The position numbers were made by a program, and so were the translations under genes. This document shows positions 6,692-16,566 of a stretch of 49,429 bases of DNA, piece by piece (position 1 is the first letter of the stretch; every line of letters starts with the position of its first letter). This DNA comes from a virus, in the IMG/VR virus record IMGVR_UViG_3300032897_000008, positions 1 to 49,429 of that record; one strand, given 5' to 3'. A model generated the notes under the pieces. The model was not told where the DNA came from, did no database searches, and saw nothing but the letters and a program-made list of their open reading frames with translations.

Positions 6692-9600
6692 GGTCTGGTC
6701 GGACGGAGAATCCGCCTGCGGTGAGAAACGCGGCGTAGGGCTGTCCTGCCTCGATCTGCTTGATGACCTCGACGGCCTGAGTGACCTGGGAGCCCATGGG
6801 AGCGAGTGCGGTCACTTCCTTCATCGCCGTCTGAAGCTCCCTCTTCCCCGGCTGGCTCGATGAGAGATTCACCATGGCTTGCCAAAGCGGCCCACCCCGC
6901 AGTGTCACCACCCGCCACGGCATGAGGTTTCCTCCCGAAAGTCCCGCCATGCGATTGGCTCCGTAGAACGCGGCGGTGTTCTTCGCGAAAGTAGCAAGTG
7001 CCGCCGTACGGTCGAAGAAACCTCCCGACCCGGCAAGCCTCGTGAGCGCCGCCATGTAGTGGGTGGGAACGACGGTGAGCTGACCGAACATCTTTCCGAG
7101 GATGCCGGTGTTAAGCGCCCTTCCCTGGTCCTCGGGGCGGAAGCCGAAGGCGATCTGGTCGGTCATGTTCTGCGCGTAGGCATGCTTCGCTCCCTCGTAG
7201 TCGCCTTGAGAGAGAAGCGTCTCCACTTGATCGAGGGCTCCCGGATCAAGCCGGAAGGCCTTGATCGCTTTCGCTTTCTGGGTCCAGTCCCCGACCTTCC
7301 CTCGATCGAACCACGCCTGGAGGTTTCGATCGAAAAGCCACGAGGCGGAGTCGTAGACCCCGGCCCGCCCGAGGATATGCCCGTTCTGGACGAAGTACCC
7401 CGAGGCTTTCCCCAGGCGGTTGAAGAGACTCGCGAAGGCGCTTCCGCTTCCCGCTGCCTCGTTGAACCCGTACATCGGGACCTTGCCCGTGAACACGCCC
7501 TTCTGGAAGAGATCCTTGAGATGGTCCAGCCCTCCATCGGAAGCCGCCTTGAACCCCCGGTTCATCGCTTCGGTCCCGAGGAAGCCCGACCCGAGGAGGT
7601 AGTTGTGTTCAAGAATGGTGAGCGCACTGGAGGGTCGGAATCCGTACGCACCCATTCCCGCCGCCGTCTGGAGGTAGGAGAAGATGTTTGCTTGGGGTCC
7701 CGGTCCGTCCTTTCCCAGCGCTTTCAAGACCTCCAAGGCTTCACTGTGAGTCCCGTTGAGTGCCTCGTCGATGTAGTGCTTCCCGAGGAGTTGAACGTGC
7801 TTCGGGACATCAGGCTGGGAAAGGCGCTCTGCGAAATCCTTGAAGTTCTCTACCGCGTACGCCCAGCGGTTTGCCATCTGCGAGTACCCGATGAACTTCG
7901 AGATCGCGTTCTGGTCTTTAAGAATCCCGTCCACGTCAGCCACGCGCTCGTACTGAGACGCATACCCGAGGTCCTTCGGAATCCTCCCTCCATAGACCCG
8001 GTTGATGAGCTGTCGCATTCCGTCGGGACCCGAAAGTTCCATGTCTTGGTAGGCTTTGGGGTTCGCCTCTTTCCAATCGTGGACTTTCTTCGCGTAGTCC
8101 ACAAGCATGATATCGGGGTCCTGACCGGTCCGTGTGTAGGAGGCGTTGTAGAGCTGCCGAAGCCTTGAGGCTGCATCCTGGATTTGTGCCCGCTTCGGCG
8201 AGCCCTCGGTGTAGCCCAAGTCCTCAAGCGTCCGCTGTCGGTCCTCTTCCCCGAGGGACTGCATCACCTTGTCCACGGCCATCCAGTCTTTGTCTGAGAG
8301 GTTGTAGAGTCGCTCGATGGAAAAGGCCTTTTGAGCGTCCACGTAGGTCTGGTTGCTCGCGGCCTTGATCCCCTCACCGACTTTCGAGAACGTCCTCCCC
8401 AAGCCCTTGATCCCGTACTCCACCTCAGCTCGGGCGATCGAGGTTCTTGCCGGTGCCATCCAATCAGAGATCACCGACCTGATATGAGAGATCTCTTGGC
8501 CGAGCTTTGACCGACCCGCGTACTTCCCAATTGGGATCACATCCGAGGCGAGCTTCGGTGAGTCGGCGCTGTTCTTAAGCGTCACCCCCGCGTCGAACTG
8601 CCCACCGGGTGCCCACCTCAGGTCGGGGGTCTTCGCAAGGATCTTCCCTACCTCATCCATGGAGTGAACGGTGTAGGTTCCCGTCGCATCCGATAGGACA
8701 TACCCGCGCTTGGGGTCGTAGGTGAAGGCAAAGCCTCTCTCGTTTGCGATCCGTGAGGCGTTGTCGTATTCCTTGTACTTGCCGTTGAGGTACTCGTGGG
8801 CTTCCGCCGAGGAGGCAAACCGTTCCCGTATTCCCCACGCAGGAATCTCCACGGTGTACGCCCCGTCGTGATCGGAAGTGAGCCTGCCATCTCCCGTGGA
8901 AGCAACCGTTTTCCTTCCTTCCTCCGCCGCCACGTCCATGAACTGCGAGGCGAACTTGTAGACATCCCGAAGGCTCCCGCTCACCCCATCGCCCGAGTAC
9001 TGAAAGCGCGAACCCTCGGGAAGGATCTCGATGTTTCGAGGCCCAAAGCGACCGTCGAGAAGCTTCGGCCGGTACTTGGCTTCCCACATCGCCTGGGCCG
9101 CGTTGGCCCCAGAGCCCAGCACCTTCCCGTCCGTGTCGAGGATCGAGTACTGTCCGCCTTCCTGGCGGAGCGACATTCCTTCGCTCTCAAGGCTTGCGCG
9201 AAGATGGGAGGGCGTCGTCGAGCGAAGCAGAAATGCATCGGTCACCTCATCGAGTGATCCCTGAAACGGCGGGTAGCCTTTCATCGAAAGCGCGTAGTTG
9301 TCGGTGCCGAACTTGGCGATGTTTCCGGTTCCTTCCCGCGCCACCGCGTTCATGAACCACTCGGCTCGCTCCTGAGGCCCCAAGCCCTCCGGTGCCCGGT
9401 ACATCGTCGGCCGCTCTGGAGTCATGGCCGATGCCCCGCCAGCGGTGGGAAGCTCTTCTGGAGCGGTGTATTCCCTCGACCACTTGTTCACGAACTCGGT
9501 GACGTGTTTGATTTGCTCCCTCGGGTAGAGTGCCGTCACCGACCCGTCAGCGTGCTCGATGGCGTCGTAGCCTCCGTCCCGAAGCTTCCAGAAGGCGAGG

Positions 9601-11471
9601 TCCTCGCGCGTCCCCTCCGCGCCCTTCTTGAGCGCCTGGTCGGCCCACGAGAGCGAGGCCTGCCACACCCCGTCGGGTGCGGCCTTCCCGTAGACGATCG
9701 CCCCGTTGTAGTCCCCCGAGGTGACGGTCTGAAGGTTCGTCGGACGGTCGGTGGGAAAGAGCGCTCCCTGCTTCTCGATGTTGGAAAGGCCTTCTCTCGG
9801 AACGTCCACGGAGATCCGAGCGACTTTCATCCCGTTAGCCTGAAGCTGCCCCACCTCGCCGTAGGAGAGCATCGGGCCTTCGGAAAGACCCTTCGCCGCG
9901 CCCTCGGGCCGAAGCCTCTCCATGTTTCCTTCTATGATCGTGAGGGAGTCCCGTATCGCCCGGTCATGAGGGAAAGCATCCTGGAGGGCGTTCAGATGCA
10001 TGTCGTGGGATTGGACTTGGCGAAGGTCCTCCTTGCCGCCTTTCTCTTCCCACGCGGCCTGCCACTTGGCTCCCTGCGCCCGCTCCTGTTCGATGGCATC
10101 CGCCCACTGTCCGTGCGATACCATCTCGGCCTCAGGAAGGGTGAGATGCTCACCAAGAAGCTCTCCACCCCGTCCGAGACTCGTCCGCATCCGCCACGTG
10201 TTAGGCCCGTCGGATACCATCGAAACGCCGAGAGGCCTCTGGCTGTCGGAAAGAATGAAGGTATTCGCGACCTTCATCGAGGCCACCGGGTTGTCCATGA
10301 GGGCCATGGGATTCTCGCGCGAGTAGTCCAGTGCCTCCGAGTAGTTCTGAGCCCAATCCTTTGCCGTTGCCCCGAGCTGGCTCCGTGCGGCGGGGTCCAC
10401 GTTCCCCTTGAAAAACTGGTCCTGGAGCCTCGCGGCCTCAGGAGTGTACTCCCCCCCTGCGGTCTTCTCGAACATCTCCGCCTTTGGAAGCGCTGCTCCC
10501 CCTTTTCCCAAAACCGAGCTTTTGAAGGTTCGAAGGATTCGTCCTACTCCTTCGGCCGCTCCCTGTCCCAGCATCCCGAAGGCCGCATCCTGCGCAGCCC
10601 ACTGGCCCCAAAGAAGCCCGATGCTCTTCACCGTCTCCACGATCCCGTGGGAGGTATCCGTTGCCCCCTCGATTGGGGCCACCCCGGGTCGGGCCGCATT
10701 CACCGCTTCTGCCGCCTCGCCCCGGATCACCCCGAGGGTGCCGGTCACCGCCGCGCGTGCTCCCACCTTCGCAAGAGCAGAGGCGCCTTCGGCCACGGGA
10801 GCCGCCTCTCCTACGCCCTTCATCGCAAGGAGGTCCGTCCCGTATCCCAGCACCGACCCAAGGACCTGTGTGGGTGTCTGCCCTCCGATGAGAGGAATCC
10901 CTGTGGTGATAGGTCCAATCTTGACCGTTGAGGGAAGCGCTGTCTCGTACTTCCTCTGAAGGTATGCGGCGAGCTTCACTCCATCCTTGTCCCCCGCGAT
11001 GGCCCGGGCCATGAGTTCGTCAGGGGTTGCGTTCTGAAGATCCGTCCGGGTCTCCGCGCCTCCAGAGAAGAACTTCCCCACGTCCGTCACCGCACCTGAA
11101 AGCGCCCGCCCCGCGTTCACCACTCCACGCGTGAGGAGTCCCGTCGAGCCCATCTGCGTGTCCATGTCGTAGAGAAACCGAAGGGTCTTCCCCTGTCCTG
11201 TGGGGCTCTCAAGAACCTGTCGGAGGTTCTCGTAGCGGGTGTCGGCGAAGGCGGGCGGATAGAGGTCCTTCACGCGCTTCAGCGCTGCGATCTTCATGTC
11301 ATCCGGGGCCTGTTGCCACGCAGGGCTTGATGCCGCCTTGGAGGCAAAGAGTTGCATCCGCGCCCGCTGCTGGTCCTCGTAGGAGAGGTCCCGAAACTTC
11401 GGGTCCATCATCTGGACGGCGAACGGATTCGGTGCCTGCCGTCCCGGCTGCTGCGCGTAGGGGTCGGACAT
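6678..11471 (-). CDS. Very large internal virion (ejection) protein, 1597 aa
   Basis: The largest gene and the last of the late operon. The product is 1597 aa, with Ala/Gly-rich hydrophobic stretches (~160-290: repeated VGARAAVTGTLG-like segments, and ~1330-1520) and long amphipathic helices between them. It matches no enzyme I can name; the composition is like the large polyvalent/internal core proteins of podoviruses, which are ejected with the DNA and cross the envelope. It stands where T7 places gp16, after two smaller proteins in gp14- and gp15-like positions, but I see no transglycosylase motif. The 3' end overlaps the DNA methyltransferase by 14 bp. Confidence 0.85.
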   Translation of the reverse strand: MSDPYAQQPGRQAPNPFAVQMMDPKFRDLSYEDQQRARMQLFASKAASSPAWQQAPDDMKIAALKRVKDLYPPAFADTRYENLRQVLESPTGQGKTLRFLYDMDTQMGSTGLLTRGVVNAGRALSGAVTDVGKFFSGGAETRTDLQNATPDELMARAIAGDKDGVKLAAYLQRKYETALPSTVKIGPITTGIPLIGGQTPTQVLGSVLGYGTDLLAMKGVGEAAPVAEGASALAKVGARAAVTGTLGVIRGEAAEAVNAARPGVAPIEGATDTSHGIVETVKSIGLLWGQWAAQDAAFGMLGQGAAEGVGRILRTFKSSVLGKGGAALPKAEMFEKTAGGEYTPEAARLQDQFFKGNVDPAARSQLGATAKDWAQNYSEALDYSRENPMALMDNPVASMKVANTFILSDSQRPLGVSMVSDGPNTWRMRTSLGRGGELLGEHLTLPEAEMVSHGQWADAIEQERAQGAKWQAAWEEKGGKEDLRQVQSHDMHLNALQDAFPHDRAIRDSLTIIEGNMERLRPEGAAKGLSEGPMLSYGEVGQLQANGMKVARISVDVPREGLSNIEKQGALFPTDRPTNLQTVTSGDYNGAIVYGKAAPDGVWQASLSWADQALKKGAEGTREDLAFWKLRDGGYDAIEHADGSVTALYPREQIKHVTEFVNKWSREYTAPEELPTAGGASAMTPERPTMYRAPEGLGPQERAEWFMNAVAREGTGNIAKFGTDNYALSMKGYPPFQGSLDEVTDAFLLRSTTPSHLRASLESEGMSLRQEGGQYSILDTDGKVLGSGANAAQAMWEAKYRPKLLDGRFGPRNIEILPEGSRFQYSGDGVSGSLRDVYKFASQFMDVAAEEGRKTVASTGDGRLTSDHDGAYTVEIPAWGIRERFASSAEAHEYLNGKYKEYDNASRIANERGFAFTYDPKRGYVLSDATGTYTVHSMDEVGKILAKTPDLRWAPGGQFDAGVTLKNSADSPKLASDVIPIGKYAGRSKLGQEISHIRSVISDWMAPARTSIARAEVEYGIKGLGRTFSKVGEGIKAASNQTYVDAQKAFSIERLYNLSDKDWMAVDKVMQSLGEEDRQRTLEDLGYTEGSPKRAQIQDAASRLRQLYNASYTRTGQDPDIMLVDYAKKVHDWKEANPKAYQDMELSGPDGMRQLINRVYGGRIPKDLGYASQYERVADVDGILKDQNAISKFIGYSQMANRWAYAVENFKDFAERLSQPDVPKHVQLLGKHYIDEALNGTHSEALEVLKALGKDGPGPQANIFSYLQTAAGMGAYGFRPSSALTILEHNYLLGSGFLGTEAMNRGFKAASDGGLDHLKDLFQKGVFTGKVPMYGFNEAAGSGSAFASLFNRLGKASGYFVQNGHILGRAGVYDSASWLFDRNLQAWFDRGKVGDWTQKAKAIKAFRLDPGALDQVETLLSQGDYEGAKHAYAQNMTDQIAFGFRPEDQGRALNTGILGKMFGQLTVVPTHYMAALTRLAGSGGFFDRTAALATFAKNTAAFYGANRMAGLSGGNLMPWRVVTLRGGPLWQAMVNLSSSQPGKRELQTAMKEVTALAPMGSQVTQAVEVIKQIEAGQPYAAFLTAGGFSVRPDLKGK

Positions 11472-11483
11472 GATGAGCCCCCT

Positions 11484-13145
11484 TTACTTCATGGCTTGGT
11501 TGATAAGGTCATCGACGCTGGACTGCTTCTGCTGCGCCGTGGGCTGGGCGGGACTCCCTCCCGTCCTCGGCTTGGCCGAGGGCTGCGCTCCCGGGGAGGT
11601 CTGGGGATTCGCGATCTGCGGAACTGTCCCCGACTGTGCGGGCCTCGTCTCGGGAAGGAAGGGAATCCCCGCGAAGTACTGAGCCTTCAATTGGATCTCT
11701 GCCGTGGGGATGTCATCGTAGCCGAGGGCATTTCCCCAGAGCTTCGCCGCTACCGAGAGCGCCGATGAGAGGCCGCTATTCGGTCGGATCATCTCTCGGT
11801 TGAGGTAGTCGTTGATCTCCTCGTCCCCCGCCCCCTTGTGGTCCTTGAGGTACTGGTCTCGAACCTTGTCCGCCACCGCGTCGTAGTTCTTCACGGCGGC
11901 GAGTGCCGCGTTGTAGGCATTCAACTCTTCCTGCGCCTTCTTGTTTTTCCCATTGGCCGCCTCAATCTGAAGCCTCTGGACCGCCGTGGCGTACTTCAGT
12001 TGATCCCCGAAGGCCTGCGTTGCCACGGCCATGTTCCGCTGGTTGGTTGCGCGGTCCTGCGCCTGAACGCGCGCGAGTGCCGCCTGGAGCCGGTCGTCAT
12101 TCGCCACGAAGGTGTCGTAAGCCTTCGTGTCCTGGTCGTTGAAGATGTTGGCCGTCTTGATGAACTCGGCAAACTGCGGATTTTGCATCGCTTCGTTGAG
12201 TTGATCCGCTCCGCGCTGAAGCGCCTCTTGGGTCCCTCCCGCGTCGAGGAACGCCTGGGTCCGTCCGTTCTTCAACACCTGGATCGTGGGCTTCACCGCC
12301 TGGTCGATCGCGCGGTTTTCCTTTGGAGTGACCGCCGTCGAGGGATCGACATTCCCCATCGCGATCCCCGCAATCTTCGACAGGCCCGCGTTGGCCGCCT
12401 GTGTGACCGCGTTGTTTGCCAGCCCCTTCGTCATCTCGGTAATGGAGACCGACGTACTCGGTCCCGTGGGAGCCAGCGCGATTCCCTGCTTGCCCTCGAC
12501 CGCATCGGGGAGTCTCTGGAACGCCGCTCCGGGAGCAGCACTCGGTGCAGGGGCGGCCGGGGCCATCCCCGGAGAGGGGTTTGCCGCCGTGCCCGAGGGA
12601 AACGGCATCTGGGGTTGGGAAGTCATCGCGGGGTTGGGCGGAAGCGCCGGGTTCGTGGGCTGGGGTGTCGGGGCAGCGATTGCAGGAGACCCGCCGGGAA
12701 CCGTTCCGATGAGCCCCTGGGAGAGCATCTGGGACGCGGACATCTTGTTGAGCGCTGCCGCCCCGCCCTCGTACATGGTCCGCGCAAGGTCCTTGTCGCC
12801 ACCTGAGAGGAAGGAGAAAAGCTGCGTCCACTCGGCCTTCCGATCCACGTAGCTCATCGCCCCGTTCTCGGTGAGGTCCTTCTGGAGATCGTTGGCAAGG
12901 AGACTCATCTTCAATCGATCACTCTCCGTCTGGGCGTTCTTCGCCTGAGTGTTCGCCTCTTGCTGGTAGGTGTTCGCCTTCTGCCGCTCTGTCTCAGCAT
13001 TCTTCTGATTGATGTAATTTGCCGCCGCGTCCTGGATGCCCTTCTGGAAAAGCTCGGCCTGCCGCGTGGCGTTTGCCGCCGCCTGAACCTGTACCTCTGC
13101 CGGTGCGGGACCCGCGAACTGAGGCTGGGGAATCCGAGTTACCAT
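11484..13145 (-). CDS. Internal virion protein, coiled-coil (gp15-like position)
   Basis: A 553-aa Ala/Gln-rich protein. Residues ~15-90 form a charged coiled coil (KNAETERQKANTYQQEANTQ), ~155-220 a Pro/Ala-rich linker, ~240-430 more helices, and the C-terminus is a disordered Pro/Gln tail. No catalytic motif is visible. It lies 12 bases before the 1597-aa gene and 9 bases after the 232-aa gene. Size, composition and order suggest the middle component of an ejection tunnel like T7 gp15; this is inferred from context, not from clear homology. Confidence 0.78.
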   Translation of the reverse strand: MVTRIPQPQFAGPAPAEVQVQAAANATRQAELFQKGIQDAAANYINQKNAETERQKANTYQQEANTQAKNAQTESDRLKMSLLANDLQKDLTENGAMSYVDRKAEWTQLFSFLSGGDKDLARTMYEGGAAALNKMSASQMLSQGLIGTVPGGSPAIAAPTPQPTNPALPPNPAMTSQPQMPFPSGTAANPSPGMAPAAPAPSAAPGAAFQRLPDAVEGKQGIALAPTGPSTSVSITEMTKGLANNAVTQAANAGLSKIAGIAMGNVDPSTAVTPKENRAIDQAVKPTIQVLKNGRTQAFLDAGGTQEALQRGADQLNEAMQNPQFAEFIKTANIFNDQDTKAYDTFVANDDRLQAALARVQAQDRATNQRNMAVATQAFGDQLKYATAVQRLQIEAANGKNKKAQEELNAYNAALAAVKNYDAVADKVRDQYLKDHKGAGDEEINDYLNREMIRPNSGLSSALSVAAKLWGNALGYDDIPTAEIQLKAQYFAGIPFLPETRPAQSGTVPQIANPQTSPGAQPSAKPRTGGSPAQPTAQQKQSSVDDLINQAMK

Positions 13146-13154
13146 GTCACTCTC

Positions 13155-13853
13155 CTATGCGAGAACAGCCAGGGTCCCAAGGTCACCGAGAGCGCTCGCT
13201 GCACCCTTTCCCGCGCCTCCAAGGCCCAGACCACTCGCAATGGAGTTCCCTGCGCCCGAGATCGAAGGGCCCAAGAGCGAGCTTCCAAGCTGGCCTCCGA
13301 GTGCCGTGCCGCTCTGCTTTCCCTGCTGGGAAGCGGTATACGCGGGGTTGGTGTAGTACGTGGGCGCGACGAGGCCCGAGGTGTGCTCCATGAGGTTTCC
13401 TGCCTGACCAAGCCCGGTGTTGTAGGCCTGTCCCGAGAGGCCCATGAGGCTCTGAAGCGCCGAGCTTCCCGCCGAGAGCTGACCTGACTGAAGCTGCGCC
13501 TGTGCCTGCGCGAAGGGATTGGCGATGGCCTGCCCGAAGGCCTGTGCCGCCGCTCCAGAGCCGAGTGCCCCCTGGTTTGCGAAGTTCGACGCGGTAGCGT
13601 TGAGAGCGTTGTTTGCCTGATAGTTTGCAATGCCTGAGAGCGTCTGCTGAAGCGGCCCCGAAAGCCCCGCTACCTGTCCCAGCACCGGGTTGACGTTGGC
13701 GTTGTACGTCCCAAGCGGCCCTCCCGAGACCGCCCCGCCAGAGCCATAGAGTGCCGACTGAAGTGCGGTGCTCGTACCGTAAGGGTCTACGAAGCCGTAG
13801 TTACTCGCCCCGCTCTGTCCCGAAATCGTCGATATAGGGTTCGGTGAGGACAT
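13155..13853 (-). CDS. Gly/Ala-rich internal virion protein (gp14-like position)
   Basis: A 232-aa low-complexity protein rich in Gly, Ala, Ser and Gln, with repeated hydrophobic AGLSGPLQQTLSG- and GSSLLGPSISGAG-type segments that could insert into membranes. No Lys/Arg clusters or catalytic motifs. In T7-like order the smallest internal protein (gp14, about 196 aa) precedes gp15 and gp16, and forms the outer-membrane pore; this gene has the same place, similar size and composition. Assignment is by context. Confidence 0.72.
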   Translation of the reverse strand: MSSPNPISTISGQSGASNYGFVDPYGTSTALQSALYGSGGAVSGGPLGTYNANVNPVLGQVAGLSGPLQQTLSGIANYQANNALNATASNFANQGALGSGAAAQAFGQAIANPFAQAQAQLQSGQLSAGSSALQSLMGLSGQAYNTGLGQAGNLMEHTSGLVAPTYYTNPAYTASQQGKQSGTALGGQLGSSLLGPSISGAGNSIASGLGLGGAGKGAASALGDLGTLAVLA

Positions 13854-13856
13854 CTT

Positions 13857-14285
13857 CTACCTCCACACTCCGCACGGTATCATCACGCCCGAGAGGTTAC
13901 GCTTCACGCACCCGCGAAAGATCATTCCGGCGGACCGCGCAAGCATCCTTGCTCCTCTCATCCTGTTGGGGATGATACAGCAAATCGGCCTTCGGTCAAA
14001 GGACTTCTCGGAGACCCCGATGAGTTCACTCAGCATCTCGTTGGTATGGCGAAAGGCCGAGGGACCCAGCACGATCGGGTGGATCTCAAGGTAGTCCTGG
14101 TAGGCCTCAAGCCTCACCACCATCCCCTCTCCCCGAAAGACCTTCTCACTTCGAAAGAGCACACTTCGAAAATGATCCTTCGAGTACCCGTCACCGATGG
14201 AGTAGAAGCTCCCGCAGTGCTTCACCCGCTCCCACAGCTCGTCGACCAAGCCGTCATCGACTGCGATCTCCTCAAGGTAGTGCAT
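13857..14285 (-). CDS. GNAT-like protein, possible virion-assembly protein
   Basis: The likely product is 142 aa, starting MHYLEEIAVDD with GAGG-type spacing after GAGGCAGC; longer frames upstream run back into the nozzle gene. Hydrophobic beta stretches (MVVRLEAYQDYLEIHPIVLG) followed by helix IPNRMRGARMLARSAG and a final beta pair are like the GNAT acyltransferase fold seen in T7 gp13 and P22 gp14 (DUF2833/DUF2824-type) assembly proteins, which sit next to the internal proteins. No acetyl-CoA loop is obvious, so catalytic activity is doubtful. Confidence 0.7.
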   Translation of the reverse strand: MHYLEEIAVDDGLVDELWERVKHCGSFYSIGDGYSKDHFRSVLFRSEKVFRGEGMVVRLEAYQDYLEIHPIVLGPSAFRHTNEMLSELIGVSEKSFDRRPICCIIPNRMRGARMLARSAGMIFRGCVKRNLSGVMIPCGVWR

Positions 14286-16203
14286 GCTGCTGCCTCGTAG
14301 ACACCTGGACTCCCCGAACGCTTGCAAGCCTTGTGGCTTCCACGATGTAGTACGGGGCTACCGCTGTCACCGAGGTGAACATGAAACGAATGTGCGGCCC
14401 CGTGGCCCTGAAGTTCACCCACCCCTCGGTCTCGCCCTGCCTCACGGTGAGGTTCCCGATGCTTCTCCACGTCTGCCCGAGGTCCAAGGAGATCGAAACC
14501 GCGATTGTGATGTCCAAGATCGGTGCAGTGTCCCACGCGATCTTGAGCCTCAGCATCCGCCAGAACTTCACCATCCCGGGGGCACCCTCGTCGTAGTCCT
14601 GGGTCTGGACTGAGATCGCATTCGCCGATCCATCGGGGTTCGTGGCGTTCTCTGCCCCCAGGTATGCCCACAGCGCCCCGCTCTGTTCCATGTAAATCCC
14701 ACGAGCCTGTACGGCTTGGTTGGAGAAGTTCACAAGCATGAGAGTCGAGCTTCCGATGAGGGACATCGGGTTTCCCGCGACGGTGTAGATGCTCTGGGCA
14801 GAAAGTGACTGCGTGAGAAACGGATCTCCGAGCATCCACGTCTTTCGGGGCTCATAGGCCCACTCGTGGGTCTCCCAGTCGTAGTCGTAGATGTTCTCGA
14901 TGTAGGTATTGGACCGGGGAAACCCGAACCGCACCCGTCGCGTCTGCCAGTCCACGACGGCTTGAATCCGTTCGGGATTCTGACACTTCTGGACGCTATC
15001 CCTCACCACCTTCGACCCGACCGGTTGAAGGGTGAGAGATGAGGCGGAGAGGAAGTAGATGTTATCCTGCCCGACGAAGAAGTGCCCCGAGATGTTCAAT
15101 CCCCAGAGGTTCTGCTCATCCCTGGGCAATACCACCGACGCCACTGCCCTCGGCCCCGCAATCCCGATCCCGCCTGACGGCACCTGCTGGAACGCAAGGG
15201 GAAGGTTCGGCGTGTTGCTTGCCGTCCCCACGATGAGCGCGTCATCGAGGTAGGCGATCGCCGTGGCCCCCATCGGGACCATGCGCCTTACCGCCCCTGA
15301 GAACGCACTCCCCTGCCCGAGGAGGTTGATGTACGCCGTGGGGTCGGAGAAGTCGGTGAGATCCGTGGCCTTGCTCCACCGCACGACCTGTCGAGATTCC
15401 CCAATCGTCCCATCGTTGAGGTGCGCTGCGAAGATCCTTCCGAGGAAGTACATTACGCACTCAGCGGTGAACCCTCCCGTCGAGGGCTGCTTCGCGGTAG
15501 CTGCGGTGAGGTTGGTGATCGCCGCCGTGGCTGGGTTGATGTAGATGAGCTGATTGTTGTACGTAGCCACGACCAGCATCGGCCCAAGGGTCACATCCGT
15601 CGCATTACACGCATCCACCATCCACGGGTTTCCTGCATGCATCCCTCGCGTGATGCTGTAGGTCTTGTTGGATTGCGTTCCCGCCGACGATGCCAACGTG
15701 ATCGAGCTGTCACTGTTCACCGAGGCGATGGTGTAGGTGACGCTGTTTACCGTGAGAGTGTCTCCAGCGAGAATCCCAAGGGTCTTCCACAGCGGCGTCG
15801 ATCCCGAGTGTGGCACTACCGCCGTTCCGCTCGTGTCGATGTTTCCTACCGCGTAGCTCCACGTCTGTTGAGTGTACCCGGCGAGTGAGAGCAGAAAGAT
15901 GTAGTTCTCCGTGAAGAGATACGGATACTGGATTCCGTTCGTTCCCCACGTCCCCACGAGAAGAAGCGGGTTGTCCGCAGGGCTCCACGTTGCTCCACCA
16001 AAAGACGACACATACGCCGAGTTTCGATAGAGTCCTCTCGGACGTACCGTCACCCCCTGCGCGTCAAGAAGGCTCCCGGGCTTGAGATTAAGCGGTGAGT
16101 CCATCCAGTCGATCCCGAGGAACGGTCTGGTCACAAGCGCCTGCGGCGTGGGCAACCCCATCGAGAAGAACGGTGCGGGTGCCCCTGGTTTAGGTCCTGC
16201 CAT
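14272..16203 (-). CDS. Tail nozzle protein (packaged DNA stabilisation/gp12-like)
   Basis: A 643-aa beta-rich protein. Typical podovirus nozzle traits are an N-terminal motif announcing the protein's DNA-side face (PLNLKPGSLLDAQGVTVRPRG), repeated beta-propeller strands (VRRMVPMGATAIAYLDDALI, YDYDWETHEWAYEP) and late beta-sandwich. It should form the narrow end of the short tail, beneath the adaptor. The stop overlaps the next start by 14 bases. It is the second structural tail gene after the 334-aa adaptor, with two fibre-like genes between. Exact family (P22 gp10-like or T7 gp12-like) is not certain. Confidence 0.8.
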   Translation of the reverse strand: MAGPKPGAPAPFFSMGLPTPQALVTRPFLGIDWMDSPLNLKPGSLLDAQGVTVRPRGLYRNSAYVSSFGGATWSPADNPLLLVGTWGTNGIQYPYLFTENYIFLLSLAGYTQQTWSYAVGNIDTSGTAVVPHSGSTPLWKTLGILAGDTLTVNSVTYTIASVNSDSSITLASSAGTQSNKTYSITRGMHAGNPWMVDACNATDVTLGPMLVVATYNNQLIYINPATAAITNLTAATAKQPSTGGFTAECVMYFLGRIFAAHLNDGTIGESRQVVRWSKATDLTDFSDPTAYINLLGQGSAFSGAVRRMVPMGATAIAYLDDALIVGTASNTPNLPLAFQQVPSGGIGIAGPRAVASVVLPRDEQNLWGLNISGHFFVGQDNIYFLSASSLTLQPVGSKVVRDSVQKCQNPERIQAVVDWQTRRVRFGFPRSNTYIENIYDYDWETHEWAYEPRKTWMLGDPFLTQSLSAQSIYTVAGNPMSLIGSSTLMLVNFSNQAVQARGIYMEQSGALWAYLGAENATNPDGSANAISVQTQDYDEGAPGMVKFWRMLRLKIAWDTAPILDITIAVSISLDLGQTWRSIGNLTVRQGETEGWVNFRATGPHIRFMFTSVTAVAPYYIVEATRLASVRGVQVSTRQQHALP

Positions 16204-16566
16204 TTAACTACCCACTTGCTGCGCTCTGAGCGCTTGCCACTGAGATATCGGGTCGGTCGGTTGAACGCCAGCCGCCTGGGCCTTTCCCATCGTCAGCGGC
16301 GTGGCTGTCCCCTGCACTTGCGCAATGAGAGCGTCGATCACGTCGGGAAGCAGGCTTGCGAGCTGCATGTCCACCGTGGGCGCGGGAGGCGCGGGAGGCG
16401 GAGGCTCGTCCTGAGTCTGCCCGCCGGCTGCGATCCACGCCGTTACCCTGTCGAACAGTGGGTCAGTCGGCAGGACGTGATAAGGTAAGCCGTTGAAGGT
16501 GACCACGTAGGAGCCATCCATGCGGGCATAGACTGGCTGCGTGAAGTCTATCATTGTATTTGCCAC
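16204..16566 (-). CDS. Small virion-associated protein or fibre chaperone, 120 aa
   Basis: A 120-aa protein: N-terminal beta segment (VYARMDGSYVVTFNGLPYHV), a Pro-rich linker around residue 55 (EPPPPAPPAP) and a C-terminal helical half. This build, short beta domain plus helix, resembles small tail-fibre assembly proteins. It starts within the end of the Mtd-like fibre gene (16-base overlap), so its translation is coupled to it. No motif gives a function. Confidence 0.65.
   Translation of the reverse strand: MANTMIDFTQPVYARMDGSYVVTFNGLPYHVLPTDPLFDRVTAWIAAGGQTQDEPPPPAPPAPTVDMQLASLLPDVIDALIAQVQGTATPLTMGKAQAAGVQPTDPISQWQALRAQQVGS

Noticed and set aside
9504-10931. Plus-strand frame of 475 codons within the 1597-aa gene
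   Set aside because: Arg/Leu/Pro/His-rich shadow opposite a late gene with proper spacing and start; no ribosome site.
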